Source: AC-32 sp963763475 (GTDB lineage: Bacteria; Actinomycetota; Thermoleophilia; Gaiellales; Gaiellaceae). Taken from it: 64,000 nt of DNA. A program made the translations under genes and the position numbers. Of this stretch, positions 43,305 through 51,104 are shown piece by piece. Position 1 is the stretch's first letter. Every line of letters begins with the position of its first letter. Below the pieces are notes generated by a model. The model worked only from the letters and a program-made list of their open reading frames with translations. It was not told where the DNA came from and did not search any database. Where the stretch lies: assembly GCA_963763475.1 (NCBI GenBank), contig CAVXOR010000004.1, positions 496,001 to 560,000 on the forward strand, given 5' to 3'.

Positions 43305-44380
43305 GCCACCAGCGCCGCCTCTTCCAGCTCCCGCCGGATGCGGCGCAGCGAGCGGTCCCGCGTCTTGAAGGCGTCCACTACCGACGGATCGAACTGATGG
43401 CCCGTCTGCTGCTCGAGCTCACGGCCGGCCGCGGCCCAGCTCATCGCGCGGCGGTACGGCCGGTCGCTGGTCATCGCGTCCAGCGCGTCGGCGACGGCGA
43501 AGATCCGCGCGGCCGCCGGGATCTCGTTGCCGGCGCGTCCGTCCGGATAGCCACGGCCGTCCCAGCGCTCGTGGTGCGAGCGGACGACCTCGAGACCGGT
43601 GCCGCGCAGGAAGGAGACTCCGCGGAGGAGCTGCTCTCCGAGGACGGTGTGGGTCTCCATCAGGCGGCGTTCCGTGCTGGTCAGCGGCCCCGGCTTCTGC
43701 AGGATCCGGTCCGGGATCCCGATCTTGCCCACGTCGTGGAGCATGAAGCCGTACGCGACGCTCTCGTCGTCGCAGACCTCGGGCGCCGCGACCTGCGCCA
43801 GCTCGAGGGCGTACCGGTGCACGCGCTGCGAGTGCTCGCCGGTGCCGTGGTCCTTGGACTCGAGCGCGCTGGCGAGCGCGGTCACCGTCTCGTGGTAGGC
43901 GTTCTGCAGAAGGCGCCGCTGGCCGCGCTCGAGCTCGAGCAGATGCCGGAGATCGCGCGCGTAGAGCAGGAGTTGCTCGTCCGGCCGGCGCTTGCTGCTG
44001 GCGCGAAACGGGGTCGCGCGCAGCCCGGCGGCGACGCGCTCGACCACGGCCAGCAGCTCGAGCGGGCTGAAAGGCTTCAACATCAGCGCGTCGGCGCCGA
44101 CCTCCTCCGCTCTCGACTCGGTGGTCCCGCCGGAGCCGGTCAGCAGCACGATCGGGATGTCGCGGGTCTGCGGCGCGCTCTTCAGCAGAGCGCAGAGCGC
44201 GGCGCCGTCGAGGCCGGGCATGGCGACGTCCAGCACGATCGCGTCCGGCCGGGCGGCGGCGATCCGCTCCTGGGCCGCGGCGGCGTCAGGAGCTTCGTCG
44301 ACTTCCACGTCGACGGCCTCGAACGTCGTCCGCAGCAGTGCGCGAAACGCGTCGTCGTCGTCGACCAGCAAGAGGCGCAA
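43301..44380 (-). CDS. Response regulator with HD-GYP c-di-GMP phosphodiesterase domain
   Basis: 359 residues. Receiver domain 1-120 with phospho-acceptor Asp51 (IVLDVAMPG), acidic cluster VDDDD and Lys in LKPF. A helical linker follows, then the HD-GYP domain (about 160-340) with HDVGKIGIPD and HHERWDGRGYPDG. It should hydrolyse cyclic di-GMP under control of a histidine kinase. No kinase is adjacent; the orphan kinase at 34.8 kb is the only candidate in the window. Its stop shares CTAG with the lipoprotein. Confidence 0.93.
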   Translation of the reverse strand: MRLLLVDDDDAFRALLRTTFEAVDVEVDEAPDAAAAQERIAAARPDAIVLDVAMPGLDGAALCALLKSAPQTRDIPIVLLTGSGGTTESRAEEVGADALMLKPFSPLELLAVVERVAAGLRATPFRASSKRRPDEQLLLYARDLRHLLELERGQRRLLQNAYHETVTALASALESKDHGTGEHSQRVHRYALELAQVAAPEVCDDESVAYGFMLHDVGKIGIPDRILQKPGPLTSTERRLMETHTVLGEQLLRGVSFLRGTGLEVVRSHHERWDGRGYPDGRAGNEIPAAARIFAVADALDAMTSDRPYRRAMSWAAAGRELEQQTGHQFDPSVVDAFKTRDRSLRRIRRELEEAALVA

Positions 44381-44424
44381 CGGACCTCCTTCGGGGGGCT
44401 TGGGCTAGAGCTGTCGGCCTTTGC

Positions 44425-45258
44425 CTACGAATAGATGTAGAAGCCGGCCCCAGACTTGCGGCCCGTTTTCCCTGCAGCTACCAACTCTCTGAGCAGCGGG
44501 CAGGGTTCGTACCGATCGTCACCAAGACCGTCGCGCAGGACTTCCATGATCGCGACGCAGGTGTCCAGGCCGATCAGGTCGGCGAGCGCGAGCGGACCCA
44601 GCGGGTGCGCGAAGCCCAGCTTCGCGATCGTGTCGATCGCCTCTGGCTCCGCCACGCCGTCGTGGAGCGCCCACACGGCCTCGTTGAGATAGGGCATCAG
44701 GATCCGGTTCGAGACGAAGCCCGGGAAGTCGTTCGCGACGGCCGGCGTCTTGCCCAGCTCGAGTGCGAGCTCGGTGATCGCCTCGGCAGTCTCGTCCGAG
44801 GTCTCCTTGCCCCGGACGACCTCGACGAGCTTCAGCACGGGCACGGGGTTGAAGAAGTGCATCCCGATCACGCGCTCGGGCCGCGCGGTCGCGGCGGCGA
44901 GCGAGCTGATCGGGATCGAGGAGGTGTTCGAGGCGAGCACGGCCTCCGGCGGGAGGGTCTCGTCGGCGTGCCGGAAGACGTCCTCCTTGACCTTCGCGTC
45001 CTCGACCACCGCCTCGACCATCAGGTCGGCGGCGACCAGGTCGTCCACCGGCGTCACCCGCGCGAGCACTTCGTCGGGCTCGGGCCCACCTTTCTCGGCG
45101 AGCTTCGACAGGCTCTTGCCCATCGCCTCGAGCCCGCGGTCGACCGCGCCGGGCATGGCGTCGTGGAGCGAGACCCGTCGGCCGGAGGCCGCCACCACCT
45201 GGGCGATTCCGCCGCCCATCTGGCCGGCGCCGACAACGAGCACGTGCTCGAACCTCAC
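44425..45258 (-). CDS. 3-hydroxyacyl-CoA (3-hydroxybutyryl-CoA) dehydrogenase
   Basis: 277 residues, monofunctional form. NAD-binding VVGAGQMGGGIAQV, the SNTSSIPI motif, catalytic His in HFFNPVPVLKLVEVV, and the C-terminal GFVSNRILMPYLNEA and KLGFAHPLGPLALADLIGLD. The GTG at 45258 has GAGGAG eight to nine bases upstream. The thiolase gene ends 12 bases before it, so thiolase and this dehydrogenase form an operon for the last two steps of beta-oxidation or for acetoacetyl-CoA reduction. Confidence 0.95.
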   Translation of the reverse strand: MRFEHVLVVGAGQMGGGIAQVVAASGRRVSLHDAMPGAVDRGLEAMGKSLSKLAEKGGPEPDEVLARVTPVDDLVAADLMVEAVVEDAKVKEDVFRHADETLPPEAVLASNTSSIPISSLAAATARPERVIGMHFFNPVPVLKLVEVVRGKETSDETAEAITELALELGKTPAVANDFPGFVSNRILMPYLNEAVWALHDGVAEPEAIDTIAKLGFAHPLGPLALADLIGLDTCVAIMEVLRDGLGDDRYEPCPLLRELVAAGKTGRKSGAGFYIYS

Positions 45259-45270
45259 CGCGAGATCTCC

Positions 45271-46422
45271 TCAGACCTCCAGCAACAGCGCGTCGCCCTG
45301 GCCGCCGCCGGAGCAGATCGCCGCGAGGCCGAGGCCGCCGCCGTTTCGGCGCAACTCGTGGATCATCGTCGTCAGAATCCGGCCTCCGGACGCGCCGATC
45401 GGGTGGCCGAGCGCTACCGCCCCACCGTTCACGTTCACCTTCTCGGGATCGGCGCCGAGCATGGCGGTCGAGTTGAGCACGACTGAGGAGAAGGCCTCGT
45501 TCAGCTCGACCCGCTCGACGTCGTCGATCGACTTGCCGGCCTTCTCGAGCGCGATCGCACCGGCCTTCGCCGGGGTGCGCGCGAGGTAGGCGAACTCGTC
45601 GGCCACGTAGCCCTGCGCGACGATCGTGGCCAGCACCTCGAGCCCGCGCTTCTTCGCGAACTCGTCGCTGGTGACGACGAGCGCGGCGGCTCCGTCGTTC
45701 ACGCCGGGCGCGTTGCCGGCGGTCGTCGTGCCCTCGGGATCGAACACCGGCTTCAGACTGGCGAGCTTCTCGATCGACGTATCCCGTCGCGGCCCCTCGT
45801 CGACCGCGAAGTCGCCCACCGGGACGATCTCCGGCTCGAACCGGCCCTCGTCGATCGCCTGCACCGCGCGCTCGTGGGAACGCAGCGCCCAGCGATCCTG
45901 TTCCTCCCGCGAGATGCCGAGCTCCCGCGAGACGAACGACGCCTGCTCGACCATGTGCTTCGAGTCGAAGCTCGAGGTCAGCCCGTCGTGGGTCATCAGG
46001 TCGATCAGCGTGCCGTCGCCGAGCCGGTAGCCGAAGCGCGCGCGCTTCAGGACGTAGGGCGCGTTCGACATCGACTCCATCCCGCCCGCGACGACCACCT
46101 GGACGTCGCCCGCGCGGATCATCTGGTCGGCGATCTCGACGGCGCGGATCGAGGAGGCGCAGACCTTGTTGATCGTGTCCGAGGGCAGCTCGATCGGCAG
46201 GCCCGCGCCGACGGTCGCCTGGCGCGAGGGCGCCTGGCCGGCGCCGCCCTGCAGCACCTGGCCCATGATCGCGTACTCGACCTCGCCGTCCTCGACGCCG
46301 GCCCGGTCGAGCGCCCCGCGAATCGCGGCCGACCCGAGCTCGGTCGCCTCGTACCCGGCCAACGCGCCGCCGAGCTTGCCGAAAGGCGTGCGAACGGCGG
46401 AAACGATCACCGAGCGGGACAT
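45271..46422 (-). CDS. Acetyl-CoA C-acetyltransferase (thiolase)
   Basis: 383 residues. The nucleophilic Cys lies in NKVCASSIRA (near residue 86), the second His in GHPIGASGGR, and the second Cys in CSGGGQGDA. The ATG at 46422 was chosen; the earlier frame overlaps the aminopeptidase gene end. AGGG stands eight bases upstream. The sequence is of the biosynthetic/degradative acetoacetyl-CoA type. It starts 11 bases after the M42 peptidase stop. Confidence 0.95.
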   Translation of the reverse strand: MSRSVIVSAVRTPFGKLGGALAGYEATELGSAAIRGALDRAGVEDGEVEYAIMGQVLQGGAGQAPSRQATVGAGLPIELPSDTINKVCASSIRAVEIADQMIRAGDVQVVVAGGMESMSNAPYVLKRARFGYRLGDGTLIDLMTHDGLTSSFDSKHMVEQASFVSRELGISREEQDRWALRSHERAVQAIDEGRFEPEIVPVGDFAVDEGPRRDTSIEKLASLKPVFDPEGTTTAGNAPGVNDGAAALVVTSDEFAKKRGLEVLATIVAQGYVADEFAYLARTPAKAGAIALEKAGKSIDDVERVELNEAFSSVVLNSTAMLGADPEKVNVNGGAVALGHPIGASGGRILTTMIHELRRNGGGLGLAAICSGGGQGDALLLEV

Positions 46423-46432
46423 CGCAAAAACC

Positions 46433-47491
46433 CTAGCGAGTGAAGTCGAGCCCGGGCTCGAGGCGCTGCGCGAAAGCCGCAACGAGCCGCACGGTCGCCT
46501 CGACGTCGTCCAGCGAGACCACCTCACCCGGCGTGTGGATGTAGCGCGTCGCCAGCGAGACCAGGCCGGTCGCGACGCCGGCGCGGCTCGCGTAGGCCGC
46601 GTCCATGTCGGTGTGGGTGTCGCCGGCCGAGACGTTGATCGTGTAGCCGATCCCCTCTGCCTCGGCGGCGTCGACCAGCCGTTCGAACACCTTCGGGTTG
46701 ATGGTCGAGCCGCGGTTGATGATCGGGCCGCCGCCGAGCTTGGCCTCGCCGTCGATCTTCGGGTCGCCGTCGGGGATGTCGGTCGCGCCGGTCACGTCCA
46801 CCGCCAGCGCGACCTTCGGCTCGAGCGCGAACACCGTCGTGCGCGCGCCTGCGTAGTCGCCGACCTCTTCCTGCACCGCCGCCACCGCGGCCACGTCTCC
46901 CGGCGCGCCTCCGGCCTCCGCGACGCGCCTGGTGGCCTCGAGCGCCACGTAGGCGCCGAGCCTGTTGTCCAGCGAGCGAGAGGCCAGCCGCCCGTCGGCC
47001 AGCTCGACCAGCTCGCCTGCGATCACGGCCACGTCGCCGATCTGCAGCAGCTCGAGCGCCTGCCTGCGGTCGCGCGCGCCGACGTCGATGTGCAGGTGCT
47101 CGTGCTCGAGCTGCTCGGGCTTCTCCCCGGCCTTCAGGCGCTTGCCGCCCTTTCGCCCGATCACTCCCGGGACCGGCCCGCCTCGCGTCGCCACCTCAAC
47201 CCGCTGGCCGTGGAGCACGTCCGGCCGGGTGCCGCCGATGGGGAGGAAGTAGACGAAGCCCTCGTCGTCGACATGCGTGACCATCAGCCCGATCTCGTCG
47301 ATGTGCCCGAGCACGACCAGCAGCGGGCCGTCGCTCGTCCCCGGCACGCGCGCGACTGACGAGCCCATCGCGTCGCTCGTCACGCTCGCGAAGCCCTCGG
47401 CGGCCTCGCGCCAAACCGCGGAGGCGGCGGTCTCGTAGCCCGACGGGCTGGGCGCCGTCAGCAGCTTGCGCAGGAGCTCCGGAACGGCCAT
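46433..47491 (-). CDS. M42-family aminopeptidase
   Basis: 352 residues. Co-catalytic metal ligands are visible in GHIDEIGLMV, SLDNRLGAYVAL, QEEVGDYAG and VDVTGATDIPDGDP, plus the final HTP motif (YIHTPGEVVS). Such enzymes form large tetrahedral dodecamers that trim peptides. The ATG at 47491 was chosen; no strong ribosome site. It may use peptides brought in by the ABC importer, though that link is speculative. Confidence 0.9.
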   Translation of the reverse strand: MAVPELLRKLLTAPSPSGYETAASAVWREAAEGFASVTSDAMGSSVARVPGTSDGPLLVVLGHIDEIGLMVTHVDDEGFVYFLPIGGTRPDVLHGQRVEVATRGGPVPGVIGRKGGKRLKAGEKPEQLEHEHLHIDVGARDRRQALELLQIGDVAVIAGELVELADGRLASRSLDNRLGAYVALEATRRVAEAGGAPGDVAAVAAVQEEVGDYAGARTTVFALEPKVALAVDVTGATDIPDGDPKIDGEAKLGGGPIINRGSTINPKVFERLVDAAEAEGIGYTINVSAGDTHTDMDAAYASRAGVATGLVSLATRYIHTPGEVVSLDDVEATVRLVAAFAQRLEPGLDFTR

Positions 47492-47562
47492 CCCCGGGAG
47501 CGTATGCCGTTTGCCGTTGCCCGAGGCGGGAAGCCCACCAGCAGACAACGAAAGGAGCAGAC

Positions 47563-48111
47563 GTGCCCACGTGGGGATGGATCCTGATCGCGATCGCCGC
47601 CGTCGTAGTCCTGGCCGCGATCGCCTGGAGCGCCTACAACCGCCGGCGCCGCAGGGGGCTGCAAGACCGCTTCGGCAGCGAGTACGACCGCACGGTCGCC
47701 GACTCGGAGAGCCGGCGCCAGGCCGAAGCCGACCTCGCCGAGCGGCAGAAGCGGCGCGAGGAGCTCGAGATCCGGCCGCTGGAGCCCCGGGCCCGGGACC
47801 GCTACGCCAGCGAGTGGCACAACACCCAGGCGAAGTTCGTGGACGACCCGGAGGGCGCCGTAACGGACGCGGACCGCCTGATCCAGCAGGTGATGCGCGA
47901 CCGCGGCTACCCGGTCGACGACTTCGACCAGCGCGCCAACGACCTCTCGGTCGACCATCCCGAGGTGATCTCGAACTACCGGGCCGCGCACGAGATCTCG
48001 AAGGCGAACCTGCGCGGCAACGCCTCGACCGAGAACCTGCGCACGGCGATGGTCCATTACCGCGCGCTCTTCGAAGAGCTGCTCGAGACCGAGCCTGCGC
48101 AAACGACCTAG
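47563..48111 (+). CDS. Membrane-anchored cytoplasmic-domain protein, unknown
   Basis: 182 residues. An N-terminal helix (about 5-24) is followed by RRRRR and a long charged, helical region with a repeated Arg/Glu pattern (40-80), then a conserved-looking part (YASEWHNTQAKFVDDPEGAVTDADRLI). The positive patch after the helix predicts a cytoplasmic body. I recognise it only as an actinobacterial hypothetical type. GTG start with AAAGGAG five bases upstream. It ends 43 bases before the trp leader peptide start. Confidence 0.8.
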   Translation: MPTWGWILIAIAAVVVLAAIAWSAYNRRRRRGLQDRFGSEYDRTVADSESRRQAEADLAERQKRREELEIRPLEPRARDRYASEWHNTQAKFVDDPEGAVTDADRLIQQVMRDRGYPVDDFDQRANDLSVDHPEVISNYRAAHEISKANLRGNASTENLRTAMVHYRALFEELLETEPAQTT

Positions 48112-48115
48112 TTCA

Positions 48116-48147
48116 GCTTGACGGGCCGCCCCGGGTGCGTCTACCTT
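48116..48147 (+). promoter_or_regulatory. Promoter of the trp operon
   Basis: TTGACG (48116-48121) and TACCTT (48142-48147), spacer 20 bases, which is longer than usual. The -10 ends seven bases before the ATG of the leader peptide, so transcription probably begins at or next to that ATG. Confidence 0.55.
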
Positions 48148-48154
48148 GGGTGAG

Positions 48155-48220
48155 ATGACTCTCGCACCGCGCATCTGGGGCTGGCCCTGGCCGCACGAGC
48201 GGAGCGGGAGCGTCGCCTGA
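48155..48220 (+). CDS. trpL: trp operon leader peptide
   Basis: 21 codons. The peptide contains three Trp codons in five (WGWPW; TGG at 48176, 48182 and 48188) and ends at TGA 48218-48220. It is followed by a hairpin-forming region and an intrinsic terminator directly before trpE, the classical transcription-attenuation layout. A stem of 48196-48206 with 48239-48249 (11 bp with one G-T) starts just after the last Trp codon, so ribosome position there should decide its formation. No Shine-Dalgarno precedes the ATG; the -10 box lies seven bases upstream, so the leader peptide message is itself leaderless. Confidence 0.85.
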   Translation: MTLAPRIWGWPWPHERSGSVA

Positions 48221-48250
48221 CCTAACCCAGACGCATCTCGTTCCGCTCGC

Positions 48251-48280
48251 AGACCTTCCGGATGGAGGGTCTTTTTGTTT
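48251..48280 (+). terminator. trp attenuator (intrinsic terminator)
   Basis: AGACCTTCC (48251-48259) pairs with GGAGGGTCT (48264-48272), nine pairs with one G-T, a GGAT loop, then TTTTGTTT (48273-48280). It ends three bases before the trpE ATG. The GGAGG of the 3' arm is also the only candidate trpE ribosome site, so the same hairpin could hide it. Confidence 0.85.
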
Positions 48281-48283
48281 GCC

Positions 48284-49519
48284 ATGAACGCACTCACCGT
48301 CATCTCAACCGACCTGCTCACCCCGCTCGGGGCATACCTCCGGCTGCGCCAGGGGGGGCGCGCGAGCGTCCTGCTGGAGTCGGTCGAGAAGGGCAGGCTC
48401 GGACGCCACTCGTTCGTCGGCTGCGGCTCCCGCCTCGTCTCCTTCGAGGAGGCCGAGGCCTGCGGGCAGCCCGTCGTCGGCTACCTGGGCTACGAGCACG
48501 CGGCCCGGCTCGAGCCGACCGTCCCCGTGCCCGCCGAGGGGCGCGCCCTCCCCGAGAGCCGGTTCGTAGTGGCCGACATGCTCGTCCGCTTCGACCACGG
48601 GCGCGGCATGGCCGACGTGCTCTGCGGCGACCCGAACGCCGTCGCCGAGCTGCTCGAGGGGCCGCAGCCGTCGCCAGAGCCGGGCTCGCGCACGCGCTCG
48701 GGCTCGACGCGCCGGCTGCCTTCGCGGCACGAGTACGAGCGCGCGGTCGTGAAGGCGAAGGAGCACATCCGCGCCGGGGACGCCTTCCAGGTCGTGCTCG
48801 CGCAGCGCGCCGAGCGGCCGACCTCGGCTAGCGCTCTCGAGCTCTACCGCTCGCTGCGGCGGGTGAACCCCTCGCCGTACCTGTTCCTGCTCGAGCTCGA
48901 CGGGCTCGCGCTGGTCGGGTCCTCGCCCGAGACCCTCGTCAAGGTGGAGGGTCGCCGCGCCTCGCTGAACCCGATCGCCGGGACGACGCGGCCGGGCGAC
49001 GGCGACGCCGAGCGGCTGCTCTCCTCCGAGAAGGACCGTGCCGAGCACGTGATGCTCGTCGACCTGGGCCGCAACGATCTCTCGCGCGCCTGCCGCCCAG
49101 GCACGGTTCGGGTGGCGCGCTTCCTCGAGCCGGAGCGCTTCTCGCACGTCACGCACCTCGTCTCGGAGGTCGTCGGCGAGCTCGAGCCCGGGGTCTCGCA
49201 CTTCGACCTGCTGCGCGCCTGCTTCCCGGCCGGCACCGTTTCGGGGGCGCCGAAGGTGCGGGCGCTGCAGCTGATCGCGGAGCTCGAGCGTTACCGCCGC
49301 GGGCCGTACGCGGGAGCAGTTCTCTACGCGCTGCCCGGCGAGGCGCTCGATGCGTGCATCGCGATCCGCACGGTCGTCCTGCACGACGGGGTCGCACTGC
49401 TACAGGCGGGCGCGGGGATCGTGGCCGACTCCGACCCGGCGGCCGAGCACGACGAGTGCCTGCGCAAGCTGGCCGCGCTGGAGATGGCGATCGAGCTGGC
49501 TGAGGCGAGGTCGGCATGA
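48284..49519 (+). CDS. trpE: Anthranilate synthase component I
   Basis: 411 residues, clearly shorter than the 450-520 of most TrpE. The Trp feedback site LLES is kept near residue 30 (VLLESVE), the N-terminal lobe is shortened, and the catalytic chorismate-binding domain is complete (FQVVLAQR, SPETLVKVEG, PIAGTTRPG, DLGRNDLSR, GTVSGAPKVRA, RGPYAGAV, LQAGAGIVADSDP). ATG at 48284. It follows the attenuator directly and overlaps trpG by four bases (ATGA). Confidence 0.95.
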   Translation: MNALTVISTDLLTPLGAYLRLRQGGRASVLLESVEKGRLGRHSFVGCGSRLVSFEEAEACGQPVVGYLGYEHAARLEPTVPVPAEGRALPESRFVVADMLVRFDHGRGMADVLCGDPNAVAELLEGPQPSPEPGSRTRSGSTRRLPSRHEYERAVVKAKEHIRAGDAFQVVLAQRAERPTSASALELYRSLRRVNPSPYLFLLELDGLALVGSSPETLVKVEGRRASLNPIAGTTRPGDGDAERLLSSEKDRAEHVMLVDLGRNDLSRACRPGTVRVARFLEPERFSHVTHLVSEVVGELEPGVSHFDLLRACFPAGTVSGAPKVRALQLIAELERYRRGPYAGAVLYALPGEALDACIAIRTVVLHDGVALLQAGAGIVADSDPAAEHDECLRKLAALEMAIELAEARSA

Positions 49520-50079
49520 TCCTGCTCGTGGACAACTACGACTCGTTCACCTACAACCTCGCGCATCTGTTCGGCGAGCTCGGGGCCGAGGTCACGGTGC
49601 GACGCAACGACGCGATCGACCCCGACGAGGCCGAGCGGCTCGCCCCTTCGCACCTGGTCGTCTCCCCCGGCCCCGGCCGGCCGGTCGACGCGGGCGTCTC
49701 GGTCGAGCTGGTCCAGCGGCTCGCCCCGAGCGTGCCGACGCTCGGCGTCTGCCTAGGGCACCAGGTGATCGTCGAGGCCTTCGGCGGCAAGGTCGGCCAG
49801 GCGAGCCGGCTGGTCCACGGCAAGCCGAGCGAGATCGATCACGACGGCCGCGGGCTCTTTGAAGGCCTGCCGGAGCGCTTCGAGGCGGGCCGCTACCACT
49901 CGCTGGCTGCAACGGCCGTCCCGGACTGCCTCGAGATCTCGGCCACGTGCGCCGAGGGCGAGGTAATGGCCGTGCGCCACCGAGAGTTCCCCGTGGACGG
50001 CGTCCAGTTCCACCCCGAGTCGGTGCTGACCCCGGCCGGGCCGGAGCTCGCGCGCAACTTCCTGGAGGGCCGGCGATGA
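49516..50079 (+). CDS. trpG: Anthranilate synthase component II (glutamine amidotransferase)
   Basis: 187 residues. Class I amidotransferase triad: Cys in LGVCLGHQ, His and Glu in VQFHPESVLT. N-terminal LLVDNYDSFTYNL and VSPGPGRP are typical. It may also serve p-aminobenzoate synthesis, because no second copy is in the window. Overlaps trpE and trpD by four bases each. Confidence 0.95.
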   Translation: MILLVDNYDSFTYNLAHLFGELGAEVTVRRNDAIDPDEAERLAPSHLVVSPGPGRPVDAGVSVELVQRLAPSVPTLGVCLGHQVIVEAFGGKVGQASRLVHGKPSEIDHDGRGLFEGLPERFEAGRYHSLAATAVPDCLEISATCAEGEVMAVRHREFPVDGVQFHPESVLTPAGPELARNFLEGRR

Positions 50080-51104
50080 CCGTGCAGCAGGCGCTCGCGC
50101 GGTTGCTCGACGGTCATGGACTCTCGCGCGAGGAGGCGCGAACGGTGATGAACGAGATCATGGTGGGCGAGGCGACGCCGGCCCAGATCGGCGGCTTCCT
50201 CGTTGCGCTGCGCCTGAAGGGCGAGACCGCGGACGAGATCGCCGGCTGCGCCGAGGCGATGCGCGAGCACGTGCTGCAGGTGCGGCCGAAGCGCGACGAC
50301 CTCGTCGACACGGCGGGCACCGGCGGCGACGCGGCGCGCACGATCAACATCTCGACCGCGGCAGCGCTGGTCGCGGCCGCTGCCGGCGCAGGCGTGGCCA
50401 AGCACGGCAACCGCGCGGTCTCGTCGGCCTCGGGCTCCGCGGACGTGCTGGAGGCGCTCGGCTTTCGGCTCGAGCTGCCGCCCGCGGAGATCGAGCGCTC
50501 GATCGACGAGCTCGGCTTTGGCTTCCTGTTCGCTCCGACGCACCACCCGGCGATGCGGCATGCGGCTCCCGTGCGCCAGGAACTCGCTGCCCGTACCGTC
50601 TTCAACGTGCTCGGCCCGCTGACGAACCCGGCCGGCGCGCGCGCGCAGGTGCTCGGCGTCTACGCGCCGTCGCTCGTGCGCACGATCGCGGAGGTGCTGG
50701 CGCAGCTTGGCTCGCGGCGCGCCTTCGTGGTGCACGGGGCGGCCGGGATCGACGAGCTTTCGCCCGCCGGCCCGAACCTCGTCTGTGAGGTCGTCGACGG
50801 CGAGGTTCGCGAGCGCGAGATCGACCCGCTGGAGCTGGGCGTGCCCCGCTGTGACCCGGCCGAGCTGCGCGGCGGCTCGCCACACGACAACGCGGAGGCG
50901 ATCCGCGCCGTCTTTCGCGGCGAGAACGGCGGCAAGCGCTCGGCGATCCTGCTCAACGCGGCGGGCGCCGTCGCGGCGGCAGGGCGCGCGGCCGACCTCC
51001 GCGAGGGGCTCGAGGTCGCGCGGGAGACCCTGGACTCGGGTGCCGCGCTCGAGCGCCTCGATGCGCTGGTCGCCTTCTCGCAGTCGGCCGAGGTGAACGT
51101 CTGA
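50076..51104 (+). CDS. trpD: Anthranilate phosphoribosyltransferase
   Basis: 342 residues, normal length. PRPP and anthranilate sites: DTAGTGGD, NISTAAALV, KHGNRAVSSASGSADVLEALG, HHPAMRHAAPVR, FNVLGPLTNPA. The ATG overlaps the trpG stop as ATGA and the gene ends as TGATG with the next gene. Confidence 0.95.
   Translation: MTVQQALARLLDGHGLSREEARTVMNEIMVGEATPAQIGGFLVALRLKGETADEIAGCAEAMREHVLQVRPKRDDLVDTAGTGGDAARTINISTAAALVAAAAGAGVAKHGNRAVSSASGSADVLEALGFRLELPPAEIERSIDELGFGFLFAPTHHPAMRHAAPVRQELAARTVFNVLGPLTNPAGARAQVLGVYAPSLVRTIAEVLAQLGSRRAFVVHGAAGIDELSPAGPNLVCEVVDGEVREREIDPLELGVPRCDPAELRGGSPHDNAEAIRAVFRGENGGKRSAILLNAAGAVAAAGRAADLREGLEVARETLDSGAALERLDALVAFSQSAEVNV

Noticed and set aside
48112..48283. 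T-box element before trpE
   Set aside because: No T-box AGGGUGG-type core was found; a Trp-rich leader peptide with attenuator explains the region better.
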